From positions 136,927 to 185,889 of the forward strand of contig KE159532.1 in NCBI GenBank assembly GCA_000403215.2: 48,963 nucleotides of DNA, written 5' to 3'. This document shows, piece by piece, positions 1-7,293 of the stretch. Source of the stretch: Lachnospiraceae bacterium A4 (lineage in GTDB: Bacteria > Bacillota > Clostridia > Lachnospirales > Lachnospiraceae). Position 1 is the first letter of the stretch, and each line of letters begins with the position of its first letter. The translations under genes were made by a program, and so were the position numbers. Below the pieces are notes generated by a model, which saw nothing but the letters and a program-made list of their open reading frames with translations, ran no database searches and was not told the DNA's origin.

Positions 1-13
1 GTAAGTAACATGA

Positions 14-343
14 ACACATCCTCCAACGTTTTTCTTTATTGTACTTGAAATGTGGAGGAATTGCAAAATCTTTTCCGGTTTATCCGGGTTAGGGTATTAT
101 GTTGCAGAAGAATACTGGGGAAAAGGGATTATGACCGAAGCCGTAAAACAGATTTGTGAATGCGTTTTTGATAAGAGCGATATTATCCGCATATATGCAG
201 AGCCATTTGCATACAATATTGCTTCTTGCCGAGTGCTTGAAAAGGCAGGATTCCAGTATGAGGGTACATTGAGAAGCAATGCTGTAAAAAATGGTAAAGC
301 TATCGACATGAAGATGTATTCTTTGCTGAAAACGGAAATATAG
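14..343 (+). pseudogene. GNAT acetyltransferase remnant (RimJ/RimL-like), N-terminal half lost
   Basis: The readable part begins at ATG 50 (97 codons) and is the acetyl-CoA-binding C-terminal half of a GNAT N-acetyltransferase: a GYYVAEEYWGKGIMTEAV stretch (motif A with the pyrophosphate loop), then the conserved N-x-x-S-x-x-V-x-E-K-x-G-F segment of RimJ/RimL-like enzymes. Family members are about 170-185 residues, so roughly 80 N-terminal residues are missing. The frame is open back only to a stop at 11-13. A PPTFF piece at 20-34 looks like an older in-frame remnant, and fragments of the missing middle appear in another frame, so I read it as frameshifted rather than merely cut by the window edge. 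The substrate cannot be inferred. Confidence 0.6.
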
Positions 344-446
344 CTTTACATTTATAGTGTAGTGGTGGTAGTGAAAAATTATTCTTCCTTATTGAATATA
401 TACATGGTGCTAGCACCATGTAATAAGGGTAATTAAGAAGAAACTA
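344..446. other. Short intergenic stretch with an 18-bp perfect palindrome
   Basis: No gene is visible. It contains the perfect palindrome CATGGTGCTAGCACCATG at 403-420, about 25 bp before the IS630 insertion site. It could be an operator or the core of a terminator (no T-run follows). Function unknown. Confidence 0.5.
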
Positions 447-1815
447 GTACAGCATTGCTTAAATATTAGTGATTAAATCGCTAATGGTATCCCGGCATAT
501 GTCCACTTAAATGGGTGTGCTGTAAGATTGTATTGTTCAATAAAGCGCAGGATGCTTGCTTCCAGTTCTTCTGTTGACAGGTAGCTTTTCCGCTTCAGCA
601 GTTTCCGGTTGATGATGCCAAACCATATCTCAATCTGGTTCATCCAGGAACTGTGTTTCGGAGTATAGACAAAGCGGATCCGGTGGGAAGGATCATGCAG
701 GAAATCCGCCCGGCTTTCCATACTTTTAAGGATCCCTGTTTTCCCTTTTTTACCCAGTTCCTCACTAAGGCCACAGGCTTCTGCCACAAAGCGGACAAGG
801 GCTTCCGACTTATGGGTATTCAGGCCGTCGCATATAAATGTCCATGGAGCTTGCGGGTCTGTCCCTGCCAATGCTTTTACGGCTTCCACAAAATCCTCTA
901 CTGTGCGTGTGGAGTTTCAATACAGCATTTCCATACGGCCCGTTGCGACATCAAAGAACCCGATGAGGCTGGTCGTTCCATGACGGATATATTCAAACTC
1001 CATTTTGGCACACTGGCCGGGTAATGGGAGCTTGTCAGGATATTTATGTTCCAGCGCCTGTATCCCGGTCATTTCATCCGTGGAAACAACGTATGCACCC
1101 TTCCGGCTTTGTTCCTGGGCGCCCTGGTACAGGCCGCAGATTTCGTTTACTTTCCGCGCAAAAGATTCCGGGGATTCCGTCTTTTCCGAAGAATGAAGCC
1201 AGTAACGGATTTTGTGGGGATGTAAATCTACCTCATTTTTAAAAAACGGCTGACAGATTTCACAGAAATCTGTTCAGCGATCCCCTGTTTTTTAATTTCT
1301 GCCACTAACAGCGGAAGGCTCCACTGACTTACTTCGTACCCGAAATCATCTGGGTTGCTGCAGGCAAGGTTGATAATCCGCATGATCTGGTCCGGCGTAA
1401 AAACAGATGGGGCGCTAGGGCGCTTTTTATCGGTCAGGACTGTCCGTATTTCATCTTCGAGCTTTTCCGGAGCATCCGTCTCAACCTTCCGCAAGGCTGG
1501 GAGGGCCGCGAGGAACCGGCTGCGCCAGGTAGAAACATTATTATAATGAAGCCCGACTTGTGATGCAATATTCTGGTTGAGTTCCCCCTGTGACGCAAGC
1601 AGGACAATGCTGGCTCTTTTGACTAGCCCTGACGGAAGGGAGCGGCTTTTTGAAAAAGCAGATAATATGCTTTTCATGGCATCTGACAAAACCGGGATCG
1701 TATCAATTGTTTTCCTTCGCACAATAACACATCCATTCTTCAGTGATAAAATTATTATGCACCGACTACAATAAAAAAGCAATAATTATTCATTATTATT
1801 TAAGCAACGCTGTAC
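447..1815 (-). mobile_element. IS630-family insertion sequence (1369 bp) with TA target duplication
   Basis: The ends are inverted repeats: 447-466 (GTACAGCATTGCTTAAATAT) and the complement of 1796-1815 (GTACAGCGTTGCTTAAATAA), matching at 18 of 20 positions. TA flanks both sides (445-446 and 1816-1817), the target duplication typical of IS630/Tc1-mariner elements. The single transposase gene lies on the minus strand and fills the element. It sits inside the carbamoyltransferase pseudogene. The transposase has an in-frame TGA, so this copy is probably immobile by itself. Confidence 0.9.
473..1782 (-). pseudogene. IS630-family DDE transposase, needs a -1 frameshift and has an in-frame TGA
   Basis: Read leftward. 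The first segment (1782-1228) has an N-terminal helix-turn-helix region of the IS630 type (VGLHYNNVSTWRSRF). It ends ...SRFLKMR at a stop just after the slippery heptamer T-TTA-AAA (about 1237-1244 on the complement). A -1 slip continues as FLKNEVDLHPHKIRYWL. The second frame then runs through STDEMTGIQALEHKYP (first catalytic Asp, DE-M-x-GIQ) and ends at TGA (917-919) after GRMEMLY. The same frame resumes NSTRTVEDF and carries CDGLNTHKS (second Asp) and TPKHSSWMNQIEIWFG (catalytic Glu region), ending at 473. The frameshift may be natural for the family. The TGA should inactivate this copy. The DNA-binding and catalytic parts are otherwise complete. Confidence 0.85.
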
Positions 1816-1867
1816 TAGATGATTTTTCCCAAGAAGAGATATATGAAATATTCAAATTGGCAGATAA

Positions 1868-2038
1868 GGAACTGTAGAAAAATAACTGACGCATCTTGAC
1901 TTGGCTATTTCTCTGATTATGCATGCCAAAAAGCCTCGCCGTAGCCCGCTGCGCCTACATTTTTTGACAATTGCTTTAGCAATTTCACCTCAAAGAAATA
2001 TCCTGCGCAATCTGCATCACTTATTTTCCTACAATTCC
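1868..2038. mobile_element. MITE-like element, 171 bp, TAA target duplication
   Basis: Non-coding. The left end GGAACTGTAGAAAAATAACT and the right end read on the complement (GGAATTGTAGGAAAATAAGT) are imperfect inverted repeats. TAA flanks both sides (1865-1867 and 2039-2041). The interior has short palindromes and a TAGCCCGCTGCGCCT block that recurs, slightly changed, in the element at 38850-39004. It splits the carbamoyltransferase-like pseudogene. A 3-bp TNA duplication is known for the IS1031/IS427 groups of IS5-like elements, so such a transposase may move it in trans (inference). Confidence 0.75.
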
Positions 2039-2260
2039 TAAGTTTTCAGTTGATGTGAGTCAGGTAAAGCATTTAGAAGGAAAGACGGTCGTTTTATTCT
2101 TTCCGGAGAGCAGTATTCGTACAAGAGTAACCTTTGAAAAAGGAATACATGAGTTGGGCGGGAATACGATTCTTTTTCCGCCAGAGGCACTTGATAAAAA
2201 AGAGAAAATCCAGGAATACATAAAAGCCTGCGTTTACCGTGGAGATATTTCAGGATAACA

Positions 2261-2289
2261 TTGTTTTGTCCCCGCGTCTGTGTTATACT
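2261..2289 (+). promoter_or_regulatory. Sigma-A-like promoter for the HipA-like gene
   Basis: TTGTTT (2261-2266), a 17-base spacer and TATACT (2284-2289). The leader to the start codon is about 135 nt, contains a small ORF starting at ATG 2425 (24 codons, out of frame with the main gene), and shows no recognisable riboswitch. Confidence 0.5.
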
Positions 2290-2431
2290 AAATAAAATTA
2301 GCGTGAACCTGCCATCTCTGAGCCATGCAGGCAAGGACAAATCCTGTCAGGCAAAGTTGAATGAGAAGATGCAATGCATATCACCGGTATCAGGACAGAA
2401 GGTGCTGGCTTTTTGGAGGAAAAAATGAAAC

Positions 2432-3511
2432 ATGGAATATCTCTTGATGTACAAAGACATACAGGTATTCAGGTTCGACATGAAGACACGCGAGATTGAG
2501 TTGTTAAATGAGAACTATATCCCAATCTGCATCAGACGCCAAGACGGCAGATACACTTTTGACAGCGTCAGGAAGTTTTGTTCCCTGCGGGTTCTCTCGA
2601 TGAACAGAGTCTATTGCAAGGAGATTTTGACCTCCTGCGGCGTAGATGACCAGTCCGATGTGAATATCAGTATTATCAGCAGGGCGTTGAGCTACCGCGA
2701 TAATTACTGGATTAAATCCGTCATCTCGCAGGAGAGCTGGGACAGCGTAAATCTGTATGCCAACCGTTTTTCAGCGCAGGTTGCACAGGTTGCGCTGACG
2801 GGGGTTGTGGATACAATCGAGCTGGGGGATAAATTGTATACAGGTGAGCTGTGCAATAAGGGTACCAAACCCAAGTGTTATCTTCACCGCGACCAGCAGA
2901 TTCTTCTGTTTAAGGAGGAAACCGTAGATGAAATCCGCTCGGAGATTGTGTCTGCTGTGATTGCGTCCGTGCTGGGCTTGAAAAGCCCGACACGGTACTG
3001 GTATGAGAGAATCTATGAGCGGGATTGTTCCGTATGCAAGATTTTAACCTCTGAAAATAGTGAGCTGGTTCATTACAGGGACATTATGAGCTATCATAAT
3101 GAGGTCACGATGTCTTATAAGTCATCGAGTTATCAGTTTTTGATGGCGTTGGACGCGGAACAGTTTATCTTAATGCAGATTATGGACTACATCACGTTGA
3201 ATATTGACAGAAACAGGGATAATTTTGGCGTGGAGATGTGCAACAATGAGATTGTCGGCTTGTATCCGGTGTATGATCATGATTCCTGTTTTAAAGGAAA
3301 GGGAACCAATGGAATCTATTTTCCTACGGGAATCACGTTTCATCAGACAATCCAGTATCTAAAGTCGCTGCACGAATATGATTTGGTCAAGAAGAAGGTA
3401 AGTAAAGCGATAGCGTATTTTAGCACAGGCGCTTTTCAGGATATTTTTTTAAAAATGAAATCCTCGGAGACCTATAAGCTGATGATAAAGCGGCTAAAAA
3501 TATTGTATTAA
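2432..3511 (+). CDS. HipA-like kinase-domain protein, orphan (no HipB neighbour)
   Basis: A 359-aa soluble protein. The N-terminal half (about 1-130) is not recognised. The C-terminal part resembles HipA/CtkA-type Ser/Thr kinases: TKPK (145-148) followed by a strand ending LFK (159-161), which would bind ATP phosphates; an acidic helix RSEIVSAV; the catalytic loop NIDRNRDNFG (257-266; Asp259 as base); and YDHDSCF (281-287), a DFG-like metal-binding segment. HipA proteins phosphorylate translation factors such as glutamyl-tRNA synthetase, but no antitoxin-like HTH gene lies next to it, so a toxin role is only a guess. SD GGAGGA (2415-2420) serves ATG 2432. An overlapping ATG at 2425 in another frame gives a 24-codon ORF with an equally good site, and an alternative start is Met6. 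A terminator follows. Confidence 0.6.
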   Translation: MEYLLMYKDIQVFRFDMKTREIELLNENYIPICIRRQDGRYTFDSVRKFCSLRVLSMNRVYCKEILTSCGVDDQSDVNISIISRALSYRDNYWIKSVISQESWDSVNLYANRFSAQVAQVALTGVVDTIELGDKLYTGELCNKGTKPKCYLHRDQQILLFKEETVDEIRSEIVSAVIASVLGLKSPTRYWYERIYERDCSVCKILTSENSELVHYRDIMSYHNEVTMSYKSSSYQFLMALDAEQFILMQIMDYITLNIDRNRDNFGVEMCNNEIVGLYPVYDHDSCFKGKGTNGIYFPTGITFHQTIQYLKSLHEYDLVKKKVSKAIAYFSTGAFQDIFLKMKSSETYKLMIKRLKILY

Positions 3512-3529
3512 ATATGTTAGAATATAAGA

Positions 3530-3566
3530 GCATTTGCCAGACGAGAGAAGGGCAGATGCTTTTTTG
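3530..3566 (+). terminator. Intrinsic terminator after the HipA-like gene
   Basis: The arms GCATTTGCC and GGGCAGATGC are followed by TTTTTT. It separates the HipA-like gene from spoVAD. Confidence 0.75.
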
Positions 3567-3660
3567 GTGCGCGGGAAGTATAAATTTAATGTTTTACGGC
3601 AGAATATTCTTATATTTTAGAACAGTCGGTGAAATCAAGTGACAGACAGGAGGCTATTTC

Positions 3661-4758
3661 GTGGAAAATAATACATCAAAAAATCAGGCGCTCGGCAAAT
3701 CGAGCGTGTCGTATGGCAGCCCTGTGCTGATTATGGGCAGCGGCTCTGTGGTGGGGCAGATGGAGAATGAGGGACCGTTGTCGGGCAGCTTTGACAAGGT
3801 CAGTGAGGATAAGAATGATATGTTCGGAGCGGATTCATGGGAGAAGGCAGAGAGTGCGCTTCAGAAGGAGGCAGTGGCGCTCACCTTGTCCAAGACGGGG
3901 GCGGAGGCAGGCGATATCCGTTACTTGTACGCAGGCGATTTGCTCGGACAAAATATCGCAAGCTCTTTTGGGCTTGTGGATTATAATATTCCGCTGTTTG
4001 GGCTTTATGGTGCATGTTCGACCTGCGGGGAATCGTTGTGTCTGGGGAGTATGAGCGTGGCGGCAGGGTACGCGGAGCGTGTGATCAGCCTGACCTCGAG
4101 TCACTTTGCGAGCGCGCAGAAGGAGTTCCGCTATCCGCTCGAGTACGGCGGACAGCGCCCGCTCTATGCATCTTGGACCGTGACGGGCAGCGCAGGATTT
4201 TTGTTGCAGCACATTCATGCATCAGGGAAGTCCGTGTCCGGCAAGACCATCAAGAACGAGTACGAGGGCAAGTATCAGAATAAAGTGGGCATCACCGGGG
4301 TTACAATCGGGCGGATTGAGGATTTCGGCATTAAAGATTCTTTTAATATGGGCTGTGCGATGGCGCCGGCCGCGGCGTGGACGATTGCGGGGAATCTGAA
4401 AGATTTTGGCAGAAAGCCGCAGGATTATGATGCCATCTTTACAGGGGATTTGGGCAGCGTTGGGCAGCAGGCACTGTTTGAACTGCTCTCGCAGGAAAAT
4501 ATCGATATCAGCGACAGACACTATGACTGCGGCTTGTTGATTTATGATACAGAGAAACAGGACGTGCACGCGGGCGGAAGCGGCTGCGGCTGCTCGGCGG
4601 TCGTGTTGTCGGCGCATATTCTGCCCAAACTTGCCAAGGGAGAATGGAAGCGGATACTGTTTGTGCCAACAGGGGCGCTGCTCAACAAGACATCTTTTAA
4701 TGAGGGGCAGAATGTACCGGGAATCGCCCATGGGGTAGTGATAGAGTCACTCGCATAA
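3661..4758 (+). CDS. spoVAD: Stage V sporulation protein AD
   Basis: 365 aa with a GTG start at 3661 preceded by AGGAGG. SpoVAD is the soluble, dipicolinic-acid-binding subunit of the SpoVA channel that loads Ca-DPA into the forespore during late sporulation; it has a thiolase-like fold and sits on the inner spore membrane. Family hallmarks are seen: GSGSVVGQMENEGPL near the N-terminus, the segment GLYGACSTCGESL (thiolase-like Cys region), SSHFASAQKEFRYPLEYGGQ, and the C-terminal ILFVPTGALLNKTSFNEGQ. The usual neighbours spoVAC (upstream) and spoVAE (immediately downstream) are missing here; spoVAE occurs 2.2 kb further on, behind four other genes. The length is slightly above the usual 335-345 aa because of a longer N-terminus. 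Forespore (sigma-G) expression is expected, but I could not point to a convincing promoter. Confidence 0.93.
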   Translation: MENNTSKNQALGKSSVSYGSPVLIMGSGSVVGQMENEGPLSGSFDKVSEDKNDMFGADSWEKAESALQKEAVALTLSKTGAEAGDIRYLYAGDLLGQNIASSFGLVDYNIPLFGLYGACSTCGESLCLGSMSVAAGYAERVISLTSSHFASAQKEFRYPLEYGGQRPLYASWTVTGSAGFLLQHIHASGKSVSGKTIKNEYEGKYQNKVGITGVTIGRIEDFGIKDSFNMGCAMAPAAAWTIAGNLKDFGRKPQDYDAIFTGDLGSVGQQALFELLSQENIDISDRHYDCGLLIYDTEKQDVHAGGSGCGCSAVVLSAHILPKLAKGEWKRILFVPTGALLNKTSFNEGQNVPGIAHGVVIESLA

Positions 4759-4902
4759 GACGAAATTGTGAGAAAATTCAGACGAAAGAATGAATTGTAT
4801 AAATTGTTTGAAAAATTCAGAAAATAGTCTAAATTTTTTTGCAAATAGTTCGATATAATATACAAGGGCAGTTAACATAGATAAATGCCATAAGTAAACA
4901 CC

Positions 4903-4919
4903 ATAAGTTCAAGACTTAT
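4903..4919. other. Small inverted repeat upstream of the 189-aa gene
   Basis: ATAAGT-tcaag-ACTTAT, 69 bp before the start codon of the next gene. It could be an operator. The rest of 4759-4987 is AT-rich leader with no gene. Confidence 0.3.
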
Positions 4920-4987
4920 AAATGATCTTAACATGACGGTGCAGAAGGAGGGGTTCTGCACGGCATATATAAGGGAAAGGAGCGTCT

Positions 4988-5557
4988 ATGGAGGTAAGAA
5001 ATGCAAACATTGTCTTGACAAACAGGGCAGCGGCAGCAATCGACAACTCTGGATCAAACGGCAAGGGGCAGCAGCATGCGATGAAGGTAAACAGCGCTGT
5101 TCCCGAGGAGAACCAAGAGCTTGATGACGAGTCTGTGATGATCTCGATCTCGGCAGCCGGTCTCAAGCGCAGTATGCAGCTAGAGAAGCAGGCGGAGAAG
5201 GAAGAGGACGACGCAGAGAGCGATGAGGAGAGCTTTAACGGCGAGACAGAGCTTGAGGACATGATGAAAAAGATGGAGGGGCTTTCAAGTCAGGTCATCA
5301 ACGGACATTTTTCGATTTCGGACAGATTGAATTTTAATACCGAGATTGAAAAGCTCACCAATGAATTAAACCGTATGAGCGGCGGGAACACTACAGTGAC
5401 GAAAACAGGCTGTTTTCAGCTATCACAGAAGATTTCGTCGCTGACGCGCAGCATCAGTGATGCGGCGGTTTACCGTAACAGTGCGCGCACAATTTTTATG
5501 GTCAACTCAAAACAACCCGCGAAGCCGACGAACACACGGGTTGACATTATGTTATAA
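4988..5557 (+). CDS. Hypothetical acidic, coiled-coil-like protein
   Basis: 189 aa, ATG 4988 after AAAGGAG. I do not recognise the family. There is no signal peptide or membrane segment. Residues 45-90 are strongly acidic (runs of E and D), suggesting a disordered linker. Residues 90-165 are predicted helical with heptad-like spacing (ISDRLNFNTEIEKLTNELNR, then QKISSLTRSISDAAVYRNSA). That second half faintly recalls flagellin-type or secretion-chaperone helices, but I would not name it. The N-terminus EVRNANIVLTNRAAAAI may be a short conserved tag. It stands alone: there is a 229-bp leader before it and a terminator directly after it. Confidence 0.6.
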   Translation: MEVRNANIVLTNRAAAAIDNSGSNGKGQQHAMKVNSAVPEENQELDDESVMISISAAGLKRSMQLEKQAEKEEDDAESDEESFNGETELEDMMKKMEGLSSQVINGHFSISDRLNFNTEIEKLTNELNRMSGGNTTVTKTGCFQLSQKISSLTRSISDAAVYRNSARTIFMVNSKQPAKPTNTRVDIML

Positions 5558-5571
5558 AGTTCGATATCCTT

Positions 5572-5602
5572 AAAAAGCCGGGAAAGATTCTCGGTTTTTT
5601 TG
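5572..5602 (+). terminator. Intrinsic terminator
   Basis: CCGGGA-aaga-TTCTCGG followed by seven or more T. It follows the 189-aa gene by about 15 bp. Confidence 0.7.
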
Positions 5603-5625
5603 TCTTGACATTTTTTGTCTTGACA
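5596..5625 (+). repeat. Perfect 15-bp tandem duplication carrying two TTGACA boxes
   Basis: TTTTTTGTCTTGACA occurs at 5596-5610 and again at 5611-5625. The first copy overlaps the terminator T-run. Each copy holds a consensus -35 (TTGACA at 5605 and 5620), but no good -10 lies 17 bp further; GATACT at 5646-5651 is 20 bp away. A promoter for the 79-aa gene at 5671 is plausible. Confidence 0.55.
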
Positions 5626-5670
5626 TTTTGGACAGTTTGGCACAAGATACTATATAAGGAAGTGAGATAT

Positions 5671-5910
5671 ATGCGCAAGATGGATTTCAAAATGGAGCGT
5701 CCCGGACAAGTGAAGGAGGGCGACTGCGTCACCGTCACAGAGGGCGTTCTGCCGAGCAATTATTATTATACCATCAATCCGGCAGTCGCGATGTCGGGAA
5801 ATATCCCATTTCGGGACAGGCTTCAGTCCAAGAGCGGCACAGTCGTCTCCGTGGAGGAAAACACGAGAGGATACTATGTCACAGTGGCATTTGACGAGCC
5901 GGAGGTGTAA
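5671..5910 (+). CDS. Small hypothetical protein
   Basis: 79 aa. The ATG at 5671 was chosen because AAGGAAGTG lies just before it; an upstream in-frame ATG at 5605 would fall within the promoter and terminator region. The protein is hydrophilic and mainly beta-like (EGDCVTVTEGVLP, KSGTVVSVEENTRGYYVTVA), resembling a small SH3-like or OB-like barrel. No motif allows a function. It ends 40 bp before ridA and is probably cotranscribed with it and the kinase-like gene. Confidence 0.6.
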   Translation: MRKMDFKMERPGQVKEGDCVTVTEGVLPSNYYYTINPAVAMSGNIPFRDRLQSKSGTVVSVEENTRGYYVTVAFDEPEV

Positions 5911-5950
5911 CGAGGAAGATTTCAAAAGTGGAAAACAGGAGGAGAATATC

Positions 5951-6328
5951 ATGAGAAAAATAAGTACAGACAAGGCACCAGCAGCGATTGGCCCCTACTC
6001 ACAGGCGGTTCTTGCAGGAGATTTCCTGTATGCATCCGGGCAGATTCCCATCAACCCGGCGACGGGGAATGTGGAGGCAGAGGGCATCACCGCGCAGGCA
6101 GAGCAGTCTATGAAAAATGTGGGCGCGATCTTGGCGGCAGCGGGCGCAGACTATGACAAGGTGGTTAAGACGACCTGTTTTTTGGCGGATATTCAGGATT
6201 TTGCAGCGTTTAATGAGGTTTATGCGAAGTATTTCACACAGAATCCGGCAAGAAGCTGCGTGGCAGTGAAGGATTTGCCAAAGGGTGTGCTCTGTGAGGT
6301 CGAAGTGGTCGCATATCTAGGGGAATGA
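5951..6328 (+). CDS. ridA: RidA/YjgF/UK114 family imine-enamine deaminase
   Basis: 125 aa, ATG 5951 after AGGAGG. RidA hydrolyses reactive 2-aminoacrylate and related enamine/imine intermediates released by PLP enzymes, protecting those enzymes; it works as a cytoplasmic trimer. Visible hallmarks are the N-terminal DKAPAAIGPYSQAV, the strand LYASGQIPINP, NPARSCVAV with the key Arg (R101), and CEVEVVAY with the active-site Glu (E116). The 15-residue spacing between that Arg and Glu fits the archetype. The length is typical. It lies between a small unknown gene and the shikimate-kinase-like gene. Confidence 0.93.
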   Translation: MRKISTDKAPAAIGPYSQAVLAGDFLYASGQIPINPATGNVEAEGITAQAEQSMKNVGAILAAAGADYDKVVKTTCFLADIQDFAAFNEVYAKYFTQNPARSCVAVKDLPKGVLCEVEVVAYLGE

Positions 6329-6348
6329 AGATCTGGGAGTGAGGTACG

Positions 6349-6849
6349 TTGAGGACAAAGAACATTGTGTTGATCGGGATGCCCGGAGCAGGCAAGAGTA
6401 CGATCGGTGTGGTGCTCGCTAAAAATATGGGAATGGCATTTGTGGATTCGGATCTTGTCATACAGGAGCAGGAGGGGAAGAAGCTGCATGACTTGATACA
6501 GGAGTACGGGCTTGACGGGTTTCTTGCGATTGAGGGCAGGGTAAACGCATCGCTGCATCCCAAAACGGCGGTGATCGCGACTGGAGGAAGCGCGGTCTAC
6601 CATGAACAGGCGATGGACCATCTGCGCAGCATTGCCACAATCTGCTATCTGAAATTATCGTACGAGGGCATCAGGGAACGCCTAGGGGACCTTGCGGAAC
6701 GTGGCGTGGTACTTCGGGAAGGCGAGACTTTGCGCGAATTGTATGATGAGCGCGTGCCTTTATATGAAAAATATGCCAATCTGACGATTGAGTGTGAAAA
6801 CAAAAATATCCGCGAGATTGTCATGGAGCTTGCGAAGCGGTTGAAATAG
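6349..6849 (+). CDS. Shikimate-kinase-like P-loop kinase with altered substrate motifs
   Basis: 166 aa with a TTG start at 6349, 20 bp after ridA. Walker A is GMPGAGKST (10-18) and the next motif is VDSD (32-35), as in shikimate kinases, which phosphorylate shikimate for aromatic amino acid synthesis. A C-terminal Arg (R135 in ERVPLYEKYA) is also in place. Two substrate-binding signatures differ: the usual G-E-x-x-F-R-x-x-E is here GLDGFLAIE, losing the shikimate-contacting Arg, and the GGG loop is GGS (79-81). The LID segment (RGVVLREGE) also lacks the common R-P-L. It may be a shikimate kinase relative acting on another substrate, or a divergent true enzyme. No other aromatic-pathway gene is nearby. 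Confidence 0.7.
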   Translation: MRTKNIVLIGMPGAGKSTIGVVLAKNMGMAFVDSDLVIQEQEGKKLHDLIQEYGLDGFLAIEGRVNASLHPKTAVIATGGSAVYHEQAMDHLRSIATICYLKLSYEGIRERLGDLAERGVVLREGETLRELYDERVPLYEKYANLTIECENKNIREIVMELAKRLK

Positions 6850-6867
6850 AATAAAATATAAAAAAAG

Positions 6868-6911
6868 CCACATACTATTTCCAAACAAACATCAATAGGA
6901 AAGGTATGTGG
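6868..6911 (+). promoter_or_regulatory. Hairpin that buries the spoVAE ribosome-binding site
   Basis: CCACATACTATTTCC (6868-6882) pairs with GGAAAGGTATGTGG (6898-6911). The only SD-like sequence for spoVAE (GGAAAGG, 6898-6904) is in the 3' arm. The stem is followed by TTTTA, so it may also stop transcription from the upstream operon. Confidence 0.55.
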
Positions 6912-6915
6912 TTTT

Positions 6916-7281
6916 ATGATGATGGATTATATCAATGCATTTTGGGTCGGAGGCGTTGTCTGTGCCCTTGCCCAGATTTTTCTGGACCGCACAAAGATGC
7001 TGCCCGGGCGTGTGATGGTGCTGCTTGTCTGCACAGGGGCAGTGATCAGCTTCTTTGGCTGGTATGAACCTTTTGCAGAATACGCGGGCGCGGGCGCGAA
7101 TGTTCCCCTTCTGGGCTACGGAAATATCCTCATGAAAGGCGTGAAGGAGGCAGTTGACAAGGATGGCTTTATCGGACTGTTCAAGGGAGGCTTTACAAAC
7201 GGTGCAGTGGGGTGCAGCGCCGCGCTGATTTTTGGATATCTGGCAAGTCTTGTATTCCGTTCTAAAATGACCAGGGCATAA
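6916..7281 (+). CDS. spoVAE: Stage V sporulation protein AE (SpoVAEb type)
   Basis: 121 aa. Three in-frame ATGs (6916, 6919, 6922) follow the SD; the first is used here. It is an integral inner-membrane protein of the SpoVA channel for Ca-DPA uptake into the forespore. Membrane segments are seen near residues 4-24, 32-50 and 92-114. Family landmarks are FWVGGVVCALAQIFLDRTKM, PGRVMVLLVCTGAV, GYGNILMKGVKEAV and the C-terminal FTNGAVGCSAALIFGYLASL. It belongs with spoVAD but is separated from it by four genes, and it is read behind a hairpin covering its SD. spoVAC is not in the window. Confidence 0.92.
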   Translation: MMMDYINAFWVGGVVCALAQIFLDRTKMLPGRVMVLLVCTGAVISFFGWYEPFAEYAGAGANVPLLGYGNILMKGVKEAVDKDGFIGLFKGGFTNGAVGCSAALIFGYLASLVFRSKMTRA

Positions 7282-7293
7282 GCTTTTTATGCA

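Larger units (their letters stand above)
432..2258 (+). pseudogene. Ornithine/aspartate carbamoyltransferase-like gene, broken by two insertions and truncated
   Basis: Three pieces (about 432-446, 1818-1867 and 2042-2258) join into one frame when the IS630 copy (with one TA) and the MITE (with one TAA) are removed. The rebuilt product starts KKKLDDFSQEEIYEIFKLAD, continues FSVDVSQVKHLEGKTVV, and carries ESSIRTRVTFEKG. The last is the carbamoyl-phosphate-binding S-T-R-T-R-type motif of the carbamoyltransferase superfamily (here S-I-R-T-R). Only about 95 residues of the roughly 300 expected remain: the frame ends at TAA 2256-2258 after RGDISG, so the second domain was lost by a further deletion. 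No ATG is seen at the expected start (ATT at 432). Whether it was an ornithine or another carbamoyltransferase is not decidable. The window's arginine genes contain no intact argF. Confidence 0.7.

Noticed and set aside
2290-2431. Riboswitch in the leader of the HipA-like gene
   Set aside because: Only weak inverted segments (CCTG...CAGG); no known aptamer core and no metabolic gene downstream.
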